A DNA stretch of 64,000 nt from Balneolaceae bacterium UBA7797 (GTDB taxonomy: Bacteria > Bacteroidota > Rhodothermia > Balneolales > Balneolaceae): contig DLCN01000014.1 in NCBI GenBank assembly GCA_002480645.1, positions 63,166 to 127,165 on the forward strand. The letters are read 5' to 3'. Below the pieces are notes generated by a model, which did no database searches, had not been told where the DNA came from, and saw nothing but the letters and a program-made list of their open reading frames with translations. The position numbers were made by a program, and so were the translations under genes. Below, piece by piece: positions 46,499 to 54,441 of this stretch (the first letter of the stretch is position 1; each line of letters starts with the position of its first letter).

Positions 46499-48679
46499 TC
46501 ACTTTATTGTGATCTTAACGGATTCCTGAATATCTCTGGAAGAAGATCCGATCAGGATTTCATATTCGCCGGATTCAACTTTCCAGCTCATGGTTGATTC
46601 GTCGAAATAGGCGAGATCCTGCACATCAAAATTAATGCAAGCCTCTGCTGTTTGTCCGGATTGTACTTCTACCTTGGTAAATCCTTTTAGTTCTTTATCC
46701 GGTCGTTCCACCGCTGAATTTGATTTTCTTACATACACCTGAACCGTTTCTTTTCCGGAAACATCACCTGTATTTGTGACCGGAACCTTTACTTCAATTT
46801 CATCTGTTGATGCAAAAGATGTTTTGTTAAGTGCTGCATCTCCGTACTCAAAAGTAGTGTAGGACAAGCCAAATCCGAATGGAAACATCGGTGTAATATT
46901 TTTGGTATCGAACCAACGGTAACCAACCAGAATTCCTTCCTCATACACCACTTCCGTTTCATTTCCCGGAAAGCTGTTGGTGGCGTGAGCAGGGGAGTCT
47001 TCCAGTTTTTCCGGGATGGTGAAAGGAAGTTTTCCGGATGGATTTACATTACCGAGTAAAATATCCGCAATAGCATTACCGGCTTCTGTTCCATTGAACC
47101 ACGACCATACGATGGTGGAGGTATTGGGCGTGATCTCCCGCATATCGAATGGAGTACCTGCTACCATCACAATAACGGTATTTGGATTTGCTGCTGTTAC
47201 TGCTTTAACAAGCGCATCCTGACCAAAGGGGAGTTCCATGGTTTCACGGTCGTGTGCTTCTGATTCAACATCCCGGTTTCCTCCTATAAACAATAGGACC
47301 ATATCAGAATTTTTGGCCGTTTCAATGGCTTCAGGGATCAGGTCCGGATTTCCTTCATATTTTGGGAAATTGGTGTACCCTATACGATCGTAAATTTCAT
47401 CATATCCTTGTGCAAAATTGATCTCAATATTTTCCGGAAGTTTGTTTTTGAGTCCTTCCAGCGGAGTTACTTCATACTCTACTTTTACCCCTGCGCCGAA
47501 ACCTCCGCTTGCCAGCTTTTGAGTGGCATTATCACCAATTACCGCAATGCTACTGATCTCTGAAGTGTTGAGAGGGAGCAGGTTTTTCTCATTTTTAAGT
47601 AGCACAATGGATTCGGAGGCTACATCATACACGAGCTTGTGATGTTCAGGCGTGTTGATCGCCCCTTTATTTCTTTCCGGATCGTTTTTCTTCACATTTA
47701 ACAGTACCCGCACGATCCTTGAAGCCATATCATCGACTATTGATTCCGGTACTTCACCGTTTTCAACAGCTTCAATAAGTGGGTCTGCAAGATAAACTTC
47801 ATTATATGTACCTTCTTCTCCATCACCCATTTCGATATCCAGTCCATACATTGCTGACTCAACGGTGCTATGAGTAGCACCCCAGTCACTCATAACGGTT
47901 CCTTTAAAGCCCCATTCTCCTTTTAATATATCTTTGAGCAGGTATTCATTTTCACATACATATGGACCACGGAAACGGTTATATGAGCACATCACGGAAT
48001 ATACATCCGCTTCAGTAACTGCGGCCTTAAATACCGGGAGATAGATCTCACGGATGGCCCGTTCACTCGCTTGTACATCAATACTGCCGCGCAGGGTTTC
48101 CTGATTATTGATGGCGTAATGTTTAATGGTGGCAGCCACATCTTCACTTTGAATCCCCTTGATCATGGGTACCGCCATTTCTGAGTTTAATACCGGATCT
48201 TCGGTGAAATACTCGTAATTACGCCCGCCAAGTGGACTTCGCTGGATATTTACCGCTGGAGCCAACAGATAATCTTTATTTCTTGCTCTGGCTTCGGCTC
48301 CCATTGCTTTACCATATTTATAAGCCAGTTCGGTATTCCATGTGGCTGATAAACCACCACCGGCAGGGAAGAAGGTGGCCTGATCCGTATCCCAACCGGC
48401 CGGATTCCAGGTGTGTCGCTCTAACTCTTCACGAATTCCAAGAGGTCCGTCGGTATACTGGACTTCATCAAAGCCAAGTCGTTCAATTCCGGCTGACCAG
48501 AATTTCCCGTTACCGTAAAATAATTTTCCCTTTTCTTCCAGTGAAAGTGAGTTTACAATTTCTGTTACTTTCGGTTCCAGTGACGGATCGAATTTGTTTG
48601 ATATATCTTCTTTTTGTTCAGTTGATGTGCAGGAAATTGCAAAGATCAACAAAACGCAGCTAAGCAAAGTATTTTTCAT
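46499..48679 (-). CDS. Glycoside hydrolase family 3 beta-glucosidase-like lipoprotein
   Basis: This 726-residue protein has a lipobox with Cys17 (IFAISC). Its GH3 N-terminal barrel contains KHYAINNQE (about 186-194) and the nucleophile D265 in VMSDWGATHS. The GH3 C-terminal domain follows (SIVLLKNEKNLLPLN, AVIGDNA), and then a fibronectin III-like end (VPVTNTGDVSGKETVQVYV). Family members remove beta-linked glucose or xylose from oligosaccharides. A lipid-anchored periplasmic or surface enzyme fits scavenging of algal or plant glycans. It stands alone, with no SusC/SusD pair beside it. A strong palindrome 61 bases upstream of the start may be its operator. The exact sugar specificity cannot be read. 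Confidence 0.93.
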   Translation of the reverse strand: MKNTLLSCVLLIFAISCTSTEQKEDISNKFDPSLEPKVTEIVNSLSLEEKGKLFYGNGKFWSAGIERLGFDEVQYTDGPLGIREELERHTWNPAGWDTDQATFFPAGGGLSATWNTELAYKYGKAMGAEARARNKDYLLAPAVNIQRSPLGGRNYEYFTEDPVLNSEMAVPMIKGIQSEDVAATIKHYAINNQETLRGSIDVQASERAIREIYLPVFKAAVTEADVYSVMCSYNRFRGPYVCENEYLLKDILKGEWGFKGTVMSDWGATHSTVESAMYGLDIEMGDGEEGTYNEVYLADPLIEAVENGEVPESIVDDMASRIVRVLLNVKKNDPERNKGAINTPEHHKLVYDVASESIVLLKNEKNLLPLNTSEISSIAVIGDNATQKLASGGFGAGVKVEYEVTPLEGLKNKLPENIEINFAQGYDEIYDRIGYTNFPKYEGNPDLIPEAIETAKNSDMVLLFIGGNRDVESEAHDRETMELPFGQDALVKAVTAANPNTVIVMVAGTPFDMREITPNTSTIVWSWFNGTEAGNAIADILLGNVNPSGKLPFTIPEKLEDSPAHATNSFPGNETEVVYEEGILVGYRWFDTKNITPMFPFGFGLSYTTFEYGDAALNKTSFASTDEIEVKVPVTNTGDVSGKETVQVYVRKSNSAVERPDKELKGFTKVEVQSGQTAEACINFDVQDLAYFDESTMSWKVESGEYEILIGSSSRDIQESVKITIK

Positions 48680-48739
48680 AAGTATGGTAAGCTAAGTTGA
48701 ATGATCCCGAATTAGTATCAGGGTAGTTAGGGCGTGTAA

Positions 48740-48762
48740 TTTAATCAAATCATTTGATTAAA
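48740..48762. promoter_or_regulatory. Palindromic operator candidate for the GH3 gene
   Basis: TTTAATCAAA (48740-48749) and TTTGATTAAA (48753-48762) form a perfect 10-base inverted repeat with a three-base spacer. It is 61 bases upstream of the GH3 start in the gap between the GH3 and btaB genes. No T-run follows on either side, so a dimeric repressor or activator site is more likely than a terminator. Confidence 0.55.
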
Positions 48763-48872
48763 ATGAAGCACCTTCCGAAATGAAAAATCTTCTTCAGGAA
48801 ACGTCAAAAATCAGAATGGTACCGACCTAACCATTCACAGTTGATAACGAGCTTTCGGATCATTCTGAATTT

Positions 48873-49472
48873 TTATTTCGAATTTATTCCAAGAAAAGCG
48901 GTATACGTATACAATCCAAAATACGCTTTCTTACTCTCGGTCTTTTTAGTAGCAAAGACTTCTTTTAAGTGTTTGAATAATCGATCTTTGAAGTGAACAT
49001 GATTCTGTGCCATCCAAGTACTAAACCATGGATGAGGAGTTGAATCAAAATCTAGTACAAGGATATACCCATCAGGTTTTAAATGCTTTTTAATGGCTAT
49101 CAGACCATTATTCAACTCACTGAACATACTTAATGAATAAGAAGCCAGGATCAGATCGAATTGGTTTTCTTCAAAGGATTCAATTGTATATTCTTCGTTA
49201 ATGAGATCAACCCGTTCTTTGATGTGTACGGGGATCTTTCCCATCATATCCTCTGACAGATCTATGCCGGTGATACTGGCTTGGGGATACTGCTGCACAA
49301 GTTGCTTAAGGTGTTTGCCGGTTCCACATCCGAGATCGAGAATCTGAGCCTGTTTTCTGAGTGTAGGAAACAACTTCGGAAGGGAGTTTCTTCCAAATAA
49401 GAAACTCCATCTGCTCATGTCAAAGAAGCGGGCATGTAACCGATAATAATCGGATAGATTGTCAGGGATCAT
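48873..49472 (-). CDS. btaB: SAM-dependent methyltransferase, BtaB (betaine-lipid N-methylation)
   Basis: The 199-residue protein has a class I methyltransferase fold with the SAM loop ILDLGCGTGKHL (44-55), the acidic residue in ITGIDLSEDMM and FDLILASYSLSMF. By itself it could be a generic methyltransferase. However, its ATG overlaps the stop of the DUF3419/BtaA gene (ATGA), and its size matches BtaB, which methylates diacylglyceryl-homoserine three times to form the betaine lipid DGTS. The acceptor-specific C-terminal part (HPWFSTWMAQNHVHFKDRLF) is also consistent with BtaB. It acts at the cytoplasmic face of the membrane. The identification rests mainly on the pairing with btaA. Confidence 0.8.
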   Translation of the reverse strand: MIPDNLSDYYRLHARFFDMSRWSFLFGRNSLPKLFPTLRKQAQILDLGCGTGKHLKQLVQQYPQASITGIDLSEDMMGKIPVHIKERVDLINEEYTIESFEENQFDLILASYSLSMFSELNNGLIAIKKHLKPDGYILVLDFDSTPHPWFSTWMAQNHVHFKDRLFKHLKEVFATKKTESKKAYFGLYTYTAFLGINSK

Positions 49473-50593
49473 TGTACTGTACCCAGATATGTTCCGGTGT
49501 AAGTACCAACACGATCATTCAAAGCCACCCATTCAGGATCTACTTCGGTGAATTGGATCTTATTCCTTATCTCCCCGGGAATAAGAGCGAGTGAAGAATG
49601 TGCTGTTCTGAACAAAATCTTCGCGCCTGGTCTGGCTCGTTTAAGGATAAGCTTCCATTCATTTTTTAGTGCATTTTGATCTGATCCGTACAACCAATCC
49701 ATGTGGTCAAGTAAAACAAAATGAGTGAATTTTTGTTTTGAGGAACTCAAATACTGATGAACCGTTTGGGTTGAAAATTCAATTTTATCTAATTGGGTAA
49801 CAATATGTTGCAGATTTTCTTTGATTAGATAATCAGGTAGGTATTCTTCTGCATACGTGCCTTTTAAATACACATTCCAGTATGGATTAGATTGTGCTTG
49901 TTGTCTTACAAATACATTGTTGAAAACGTCCCTGATAAAGGCATTCAGATTTCCGATGGCTTTCTTCTGAGAACGAGGGATGCCGGCAAGCCCGAGTACC
50001 GCACTAAGTTTCCACATGAATTTGGATCCACCTGAGATCAATTGTTGACTAACCTCTGTAAATAACCTTTCCCGTTCGCTGCGTTTGGGTTCATGAATGA
50101 GTTGATCAACTTGCTCAGTTAAGCCATTGGTTTTGATGAGATACCTCATTAAGCGTGCAAAATAACCGGATCCACCCTGATAGAATAACCCTTTACCGTC
50201 GGGTGAAAAGTAGGATATATTCGAATCCCAAAATTTTCTGGACGGTGGAGTTAGATCATCCCGGACCATTGAATAGATCTCTTTATATCTGGCTGATTTT
50301 CCTGTACCGAAAAATTCAAAAAAGTCATCATATCCCGACTCCTTTAAAATCGCCATTTTCAATTCTAATAAGGCAGTTTGTCGCTTGTTAATGTCCACAG
50401 TAACGATGGACTCAGGGTTATCAAGAAGATAGGTGAGGGCATTTTCACCGGCACTGCTTATCATAAATACAGAGCTCGATTCATCGAGTTTAAGCAGTTT
50501 TCGGTCAATGGCCACATCTTCCCAGCAAATATTGTAAATGAGAAAATGTGTGTGAATGTATTTAAACCAGGCGTCGGAGGGACTTAAAGTCAT
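49469..50593 (-). CDS. btaA: BtaA: SAM:diacylglycerol 3-amino-3-carboxypropyltransferase (DUF3419)
   Basis: The 374-residue protein opens with FLIYNICWEDVAIDRKLLKL, the DUF3419 signature. The SAM-site region SSAGENALTYLLDNPESI then leads to VDINKRQTALLELKMA. Later features include GGSGYFARLM and FVLLDHMDWL, also typical of BtaA. BtaA moves the aminocarboxypropyl group of SAM to diacylglycerol, giving diacylglyceryl-homoserine, the first step of phosphorus-free betaine lipid (DGTS) synthesis. The next gene, btaB, overlaps it by four bases. In alpha-proteobacteria the pathway is induced by phosphate shortage. No Pho box was recognised here. Confidence 0.85.
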   Translation of the reverse strand: MTLSPSDAWFKYIHTHFLIYNICWEDVAIDRKLLKLDESSSVFMISSAGENALTYLLDNPESIVTVDINKRQTALLELKMAILKESGYDDFFEFFGTGKSARYKEIYSMVRDDLTPPSRKFWDSNISYFSPDGKGLFYQGGSGYFARLMRYLIKTNGLTEQVDQLIHEPKRSERERLFTEVSQQLISGGSKFMWKLSAVLGLAGIPRSQKKAIGNLNAFIRDVFNNVFVRQQAQSNPYWNVYLKGTYAEEYLPDYLIKENLQHIVTQLDKIEFSTQTVHQYLSSSKQKFTHFVLLDHMDWLYGSDQNALKNEWKLILKRARPGAKILFRTAHSSLALIPGEIRNKIQFTEVDPEWVALNDRVGTYTGTYLGTVQ

Positions 50594-50692
50594 TAATTAT
50601 GAAACGAAACTATGTGCTTACAAAAGGGTTTAATGATACAAACAATTAAACATCAATTTTGTATTTTCTTAAGAATTAAAAACGAGGATATC

Positions 50693-50962
50693 ATGGCTGA
50701 GACAACAAAAATCGAAGAAGCTCAAAAAAGAATCGGTAGAACAGTGAATGAAGCCGGGGAAATACTTCAGGAAAAACTTGAAAAAAGTTACGATGATGTG
50801 ATCGATCGCCTGAAGGATGAACGGGATCGCCTTGAAAGAGACCTGCGGCATGAATATAGAAATGCACGACGTTATGTGCGGGCAAATCCGGAACAAGGTA
50901 TTGGTATTGCTATAGCAGCCGGACTTGCATTGGGAATTTTGTTAGGTCGGGCCTCAAAATAA
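50693..50962 (+). CDS. DUF883 (ElaB/YqjD-like) membrane-tethered coiled-coil protein
   Basis: The ATG at 50693 is preceded by AACGAGG and gives 89 residues starting MAETTKIEEAQKRIGRTV. An upstream in-frame start at 50612 lacks such a site. The protein is one long amphipathic, highly charged helix (KLEKSYDDVIDRLKDERDRLERDL) followed by ANPEQGIGIAIAAGLALGILLGR, a C-terminal membrane anchor with the small-residue pattern of ElaB/YqjD. In E. coli these proteins tether ribosomes to the inner membrane in stationary phase. That role is assumed by family only. It is divergent from btaA with a 99-base gap and is probably monocistronic. Confidence 0.88.
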   Translation: MAETTKIEEAQKRIGRTVNEAGEILQEKLEKSYDDVIDRLKDERDRLERDLRHEYRNARRYVRANPEQGIGIAIAAGLALGILLGRASK

Positions 50963-50999
50963 TCCACATACAGTAATCGAAACTGAGTCATTCAAAACG

Positions 51000-51007
51000 T
51001 ATTTTTG
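51000..51007 (+). promoter_or_regulatory. Possible -7 box for prfB
   Basis: TATTTTTG fits the Bacteroidota TAnnTTTG consensus and lies 87 bases before the prfB ATG. The flanking bases (CGTATTTTTG) are the same as in the candidate box at 3916-3925. No TTG is seen at the -33 position, so the call is tentative. Confidence 0.3.
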
Positions 51008-51093
51008 ACATCATAGAGATTGAATCCTATGAAGGATGATTGCGCTTTGAATGGCTTTTGTATGTTAATGAAAGTTGAATTACAATAAATTTT

Positions 51094-52204
51094 ATGGCAA
51101 TAAATAAAGATCATTTACAAGAAAACTACGAGCGATTGGACGCGCTCAGGAGGTATCTTTGACTACGACAAGAGAAAAGTCAGAGTCATTGAATTAACCG
51201 AAAAAACCCAGGATCCCGAATTCTGGAATGACCCAAAACAAGCTCAGGTGACCATGAAAGAGCTTGATAATGAAAAGGGGTTAGTTGAAGCCTGGGACTC
51301 GCTGAATGAATTGAGAGAAAGCATCAATGTTTTTCATGAATTTGAGGAGATGGGGGAAGATGTAGGCGACGAACTTGAAGCAGAATATAACAAATTGCTG
51401 AAAGGGCTGGATGATCTTGAACTCCGGAATATGTTGAAAGAACCCGATGATCACAGAGACGCTGTGGTTAATTTTAACCCCGGTGCAGGTGGGACGGAAA
51501 GTCAGGATTGGGCGCAAATGTTGTATCGGATGTACACCCGATGGGCGGAAAGAAACGGTTTTAAAGTTTCTGTAATGGACTATCAGGATGGAGATGTGGC
51601 CGGACTTAAAAGTGCGACCATCGAAGTGCAGGGTAACAACGCCTATGGCTTTTTGAAAGCAGAAAGCGGCGTTCATCGCCTGGTTCGTGTATCACCTTTT
51701 GATAGTAATGCCCGTCGTCATACCTCATTTTGTTCCGTTTTTGTATCTCCGCTAATTGATGATACCATAGAGCTGGATATCAATGAAAGCGACGTGGAAT
51801 TACAACGTTTCCACTCCAGTGGTGCCGGCGGGCAGAATGTGAATAAGGTGGAGACCGGAGTACGCTTGATCTGGACCGGTAAGCTTTCAGACGGACGTGA
51901 AGAGCGTGTGGTCGCAGAATGTCAGCAGGAACGGTCGCAGTTACAGAACCGTGAAAAAGCGATGGTACTTTTAAAATCCCGCATCTACGAGCTCGAGAAA
52001 GAAATTCAGGAAGCTGAAAAAGCTCGTCTTGAGGGATCAAAAGGAAAGAATGAATGGGGATCGCAGATCCGAAGTTATGTATTCGACGATCAGCGTGTAA
52101 AAGATCACCGTACCAATCACGAAACTTCCAATGTAAGTGCGGTAATGGATGGGGATCTGGACGATTTCATAAAAGCATACCTTTTGATGCAGGCTAATGT
52201 ATAA
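51094..52204 (+). CDS. prfB: Peptide chain release factor 2 (programmed +1 frameshift)
   Basis: Translation starts at ATG 51094 (MAINKDHLQENYERLDALRRYL) and meets TGA at 51160-51162. Skipping T51160 continues as DYDKRKVRVIELTEKTQDPE in the +1 frame to TAA at 52202-52204, giving 369 residues, the usual RF2 length. The stop-recognition tripeptide SPF (200-202) identifies RF2 rather than RF1, and GGQ (245-247) is the peptidyl-tRNA hydrolysis motif. RF2 terminates at UGA and UAA and controls its own synthesis: low RF2 makes ribosomes pause and shift at the UGA. The last eight bases overlap the nadB start, suggesting coupling. Annotating only the later ATG at 51248 would lose about 50 residues. 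Confidence 0.96.
51148..51163 (+). other. RF2 programmed frameshift site
   Basis: The internal Shine-Dalgarno AGGAGG (51148-51153) is followed after TAT by the slippery CTT (51157-51159), the in-frame TGA (51160-51162) and C51163. This is the classical CUU-UGA-C arrangement with the three-base spacing of the E. coli site. It is therefore regulatory and not a sequencing error. Confidence 0.95.
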
Positions 52205-53768
52205 ATTCGATTTTTTAGTTATCGGCAGCGGTCTGGCTGGCTTGTCATTTGCTTTGAAGGCAGCCAAATATGGTAACGTTGCAGTAGTTACTAAAAATGA
52301 GATCAAAGAAGCCAACACCCGGTATGCTCAAGGGGGCATTGCCGGAGTAATGAATATCGATTCGGACTCCTTTGAGAAGCATGTGGAGGATACCCTGGAA
52401 GCCGGGGCCGGACTTTGCGATCGTGAAGCTGTAGAAATGATGGTACGCGCTGCACCGGAACTCATCAAAGAGTTGATCGAATACGGGGTTCATTTTACCG
52501 AAAGCAACGGGAAATTAGATCTGGGAAGAGAAGGAGGCCATTCTGAACATCGAATAGTGCACGCTGCAGATGCTACCGGCCGGGAAGTTGAGAATGTGAT
52601 GGTTAAGAAGGTACGTGAACACCCCAATATTGAGGTATTCGAACATCATTTTGCCATGGAATTGCTCACCGAACACCATCTTGGTAAAAAGGTCAAATAC
52701 CTGAATAAGATCCATTGTTTTGGGGCTTACGTGCTGGAATCAGAGACCGGAAAAGTGCATAAGATGCTTGCAAAAACTACCATTCTTGCAAGCGGTGGTG
52801 CCGGTCAAGTCTATCAGTATACCACCAATCCTAGTATTGCCACAGGCGATGGAATTGCGATGGCTTACCGTGCTAAGGCGAAGATCAAAAATATGGAATT
52901 TATACAGTTTCATCCCACTTCGTTAAATATCGAAGAGGCTGATTCCTTTCTGATTTCGGAAGCTATGCGTGGATTTGGAGCCATATTGAGGAATGCGGAT
53001 GGAGAAGCCTTTATGGAGCAATATGATGATCGCAAAGAGTTGGCTCCCCGCGATATTGTAGCCCGCGCCATTGATGATCAGCTCAAAAAACGTGGAGATA
53101 AAAGTGTATTTCTGGATGTGACTCATCTGGATGCCGATGAGGTAAAAGCTCATTTTCCGAATATTTATGAAAAGTGTCTTTCATTTGGATTGGATATCAC
53201 TCAAAAGTGGATCCCTGTGGTTCCTGCCGCTCATTATGTGTGCGGTGGTATCGAAACCGATTACGATGGGCGCACCTCTATTGAGCAGCTTTTTGCTTGT
53301 GGTGAAACGGCTTGTACCGGAGTACACGGAGCCAATCGTCTGGCATCAAATAGTTTGCTGGAAGCTTTATTCTTTGCAGATAAAGCCGTTAAGAAAGCCG
53401 CAGAATTAATCGCTGATCTTGAATTCAATGAGAATGTTCCTGAATGGGATGAAAGTGGAACTTTAAATAACAGTGAATGGGTATTGATCTCTCATAACCG
53501 GGAAGAATTGAAAAGGGTAATGTGGGATTATGTGGGAATTGTGCGTAGTGATCTCCGTTTAGAACGGGCGCTACGCAGACAGACCTTTTTATACGAAGAA
53601 GTAGAAGATTTTTATAGTCGTACCCGGGTTACCGTACCGCTTTGTGAACTTCGAAATCTCATTAGTATAGCCTACCTCATCATATTATCGGCTATGAAGA
53701 GAAAAGAAAGTTGCGGCCTGCACTATAATGTGGATTACGAAGAGCATGCCAGAGGCTTTAATCCATGA
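52197..53768 (+). CDS. nadB: L-aspartate oxidase
   Basis: This 523-residue flavoprotein begins YKFDFLVIGSGLAGLSFALK, the FAD-binding fold. It has TRYAQGGIAG, GGHSEHRIVHAADATGREV and the late ANRLASNSLLEALFFADKA with the flavin-contacting residues of NadB. It oxidises L-aspartate to iminoaspartate, which quinolinate synthase (NadA) uses in de novo NAD synthesis. The residues in HSEHRI and RYAQGG separate it from succinate dehydrogenase flavoproteins. Its start lies inside the prfB end (eight-base overlap) and its stop overlaps coaE (ATGA), so the three genes are likely co-translated. No nadA or nadC is in the window. Confidence 0.93.
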   Translation: MYKFDFLVIGSGLAGLSFALKAAKYGNVAVVTKNEIKEANTRYAQGGIAGVMNIDSDSFEKHVEDTLEAGAGLCDREAVEMMVRAAPELIKELIEYGVHFTESNGKLDLGREGGHSEHRIVHAADATGREVENVMVKKVREHPNIEVFEHHFAMELLTEHHLGKKVKYLNKIHCFGAYVLESETGKVHKMLAKTTILASGGAGQVYQYTTNPSIATGDGIAMAYRAKAKIKNMEFIQFHPTSLNIEEADSFLISEAMRGFGAILRNADGEAFMEQYDDRKELAPRDIVARAIDDQLKKRGDKSVFLDVTHLDADEVKAHFPNIYEKCLSFGLDITQKWIPVVPAAHYVCGGIETDYDGRTSIEQLFACGETACTGVHGANRLASNSLLEALFFADKAVKKAAELIADLEFNENVPEWDESGTLNNSEWVLISHNREELKRVMWDYVGIVRSDLRLERALRRQTFLYEEVEDFYSRTRVTVPLCELRNLISIAYLIILSAMKRKESCGLHYNVDYEEHARGFNP

Positions 53769-54358
53769 TCCGGGTTGGGATTACAGGTGGAATAGGTTCC
53801 GGTAAAACCACGTTTTGTAAAGTGTGGGAAACGATGGGGATTTACGTGCTTTATGCCGATGATTTTGCCAAAGAATTAATGGTAAGTGATCACGAGCTTA
53901 TCGGGAAGATCAGGCAAACGTTTGGTGAATCGTCTTATCATAATGACGGAAGTCTGAACAGAGCATATCTGGCGCAGGAAGCGTTTGAAAAAGGAAGGGT
54001 GGAGGAACTGAATAATTTAGTACATCCTGTACTTTGGAAAAGGATCAATGAATTGGCAGAAAGAAAAGAGAAAGAAGGAGTAAAGGTCTTCGCCAAAGAA
54101 GCGGCCATTCTGCTTAACAATGGCAGACCCAATGACCTGGATTATGTGGTTTTGCTTCAGGCTGAAAAACAGAGCAGAATTAAGAGAGTACAGGAGAGGG
54201 ATAACACCAGCCGGGATAAGATCACCGACCGGATAACTAAACAACCGGATTTTGAGTCGCTCACTCATCTTTGTGATTTTCTGGTGTTGAATGATGGCGG
54301 CGTGGAAGAGTTGGAAAAAAAGGCGTATGAGATCGGTGATTTCCTGATCAATCTTTAA
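53765..54358 (+). CDS. coaE: Dephospho-CoA kinase
   Basis: The 197-residue protein has the P-loop GITGGIGSGKTT (5-16), the LYADDFAKELM segment that binds the substrate, and NLVHPVLWKRI with FAKEAAILLNNG, all standard in CoaE. It phosphorylates the 3'-hydroxyl of dephospho-CoA, the last step of coenzyme A synthesis. It overlaps nadB by four bases. The pairing of NAD and CoA steps in one transcript suggests a cofactor-supply operon. Length and motifs are ordinary. Confidence 0.93.
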   Translation: MIRVGITGGIGSGKTTFCKVWETMGIYVLYADDFAKELMVSDHELIGKIRQTFGESSYHNDGSLNRAYLAQEAFEKGRVEELNNLVHPVLWKRINELAERKEKEGVKVFAKEAAILLNNGRPNDLDYVVLLQAEKQSRIKRVQERDNTSRDKITDRITKQPDFESLTHLCDFLVLNDGGVEELEKKAYEIGDFLINL

Positions 54359-54378
54359 TAAACCAATTCATAAACTTA

Positions 54379-54415
54379 TTTGGTAGTCTGATAAAAAAGC
54401 ACGTATATTTATCAG
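54379..54415 (+). promoter_or_regulatory. fbp promoter with overlapping inverted repeat
   Basis: TTTG ending at 54382 and TATATTTA (54404-54411, one mismatch to TAnnTTTG) are 21 bases apart, as expected for a Bacteroidota promoter. Across the -7 box lies CTGATAAA (54388-54395) with its exact reverse complement TTTATCAG (54408-54415), separated by 12 bases. A regulator bound there could block the polymerase. The start codon is about 25 bases downstream. Confidence 0.5.
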
Positions 54416-54441
54416 AAAAGCGCTTCCAATCAATAAGTAGT

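Noticed and set aside
46415..46597. Short plus-strand frame between the GLUG and GH3 genes
   Set aside because: It runs through the bidirectional terminator and into the antisense of the GH3 C-terminus. No start signal or domain is seen.
50612..50692. An N-terminal extension of the DUF883 protein
   Set aside because: The extension has no family similarity or ribosome-binding site. The ATG at 50693 has a GAGG upstream and gives the standard family start.
51248..52204. A 318-residue release factor starting at ATG 51248
   Set aside because: This start loses the N-terminal part of domain 1. The full prfB is recovered by the programmed +1 frameshift from ATG 51094.
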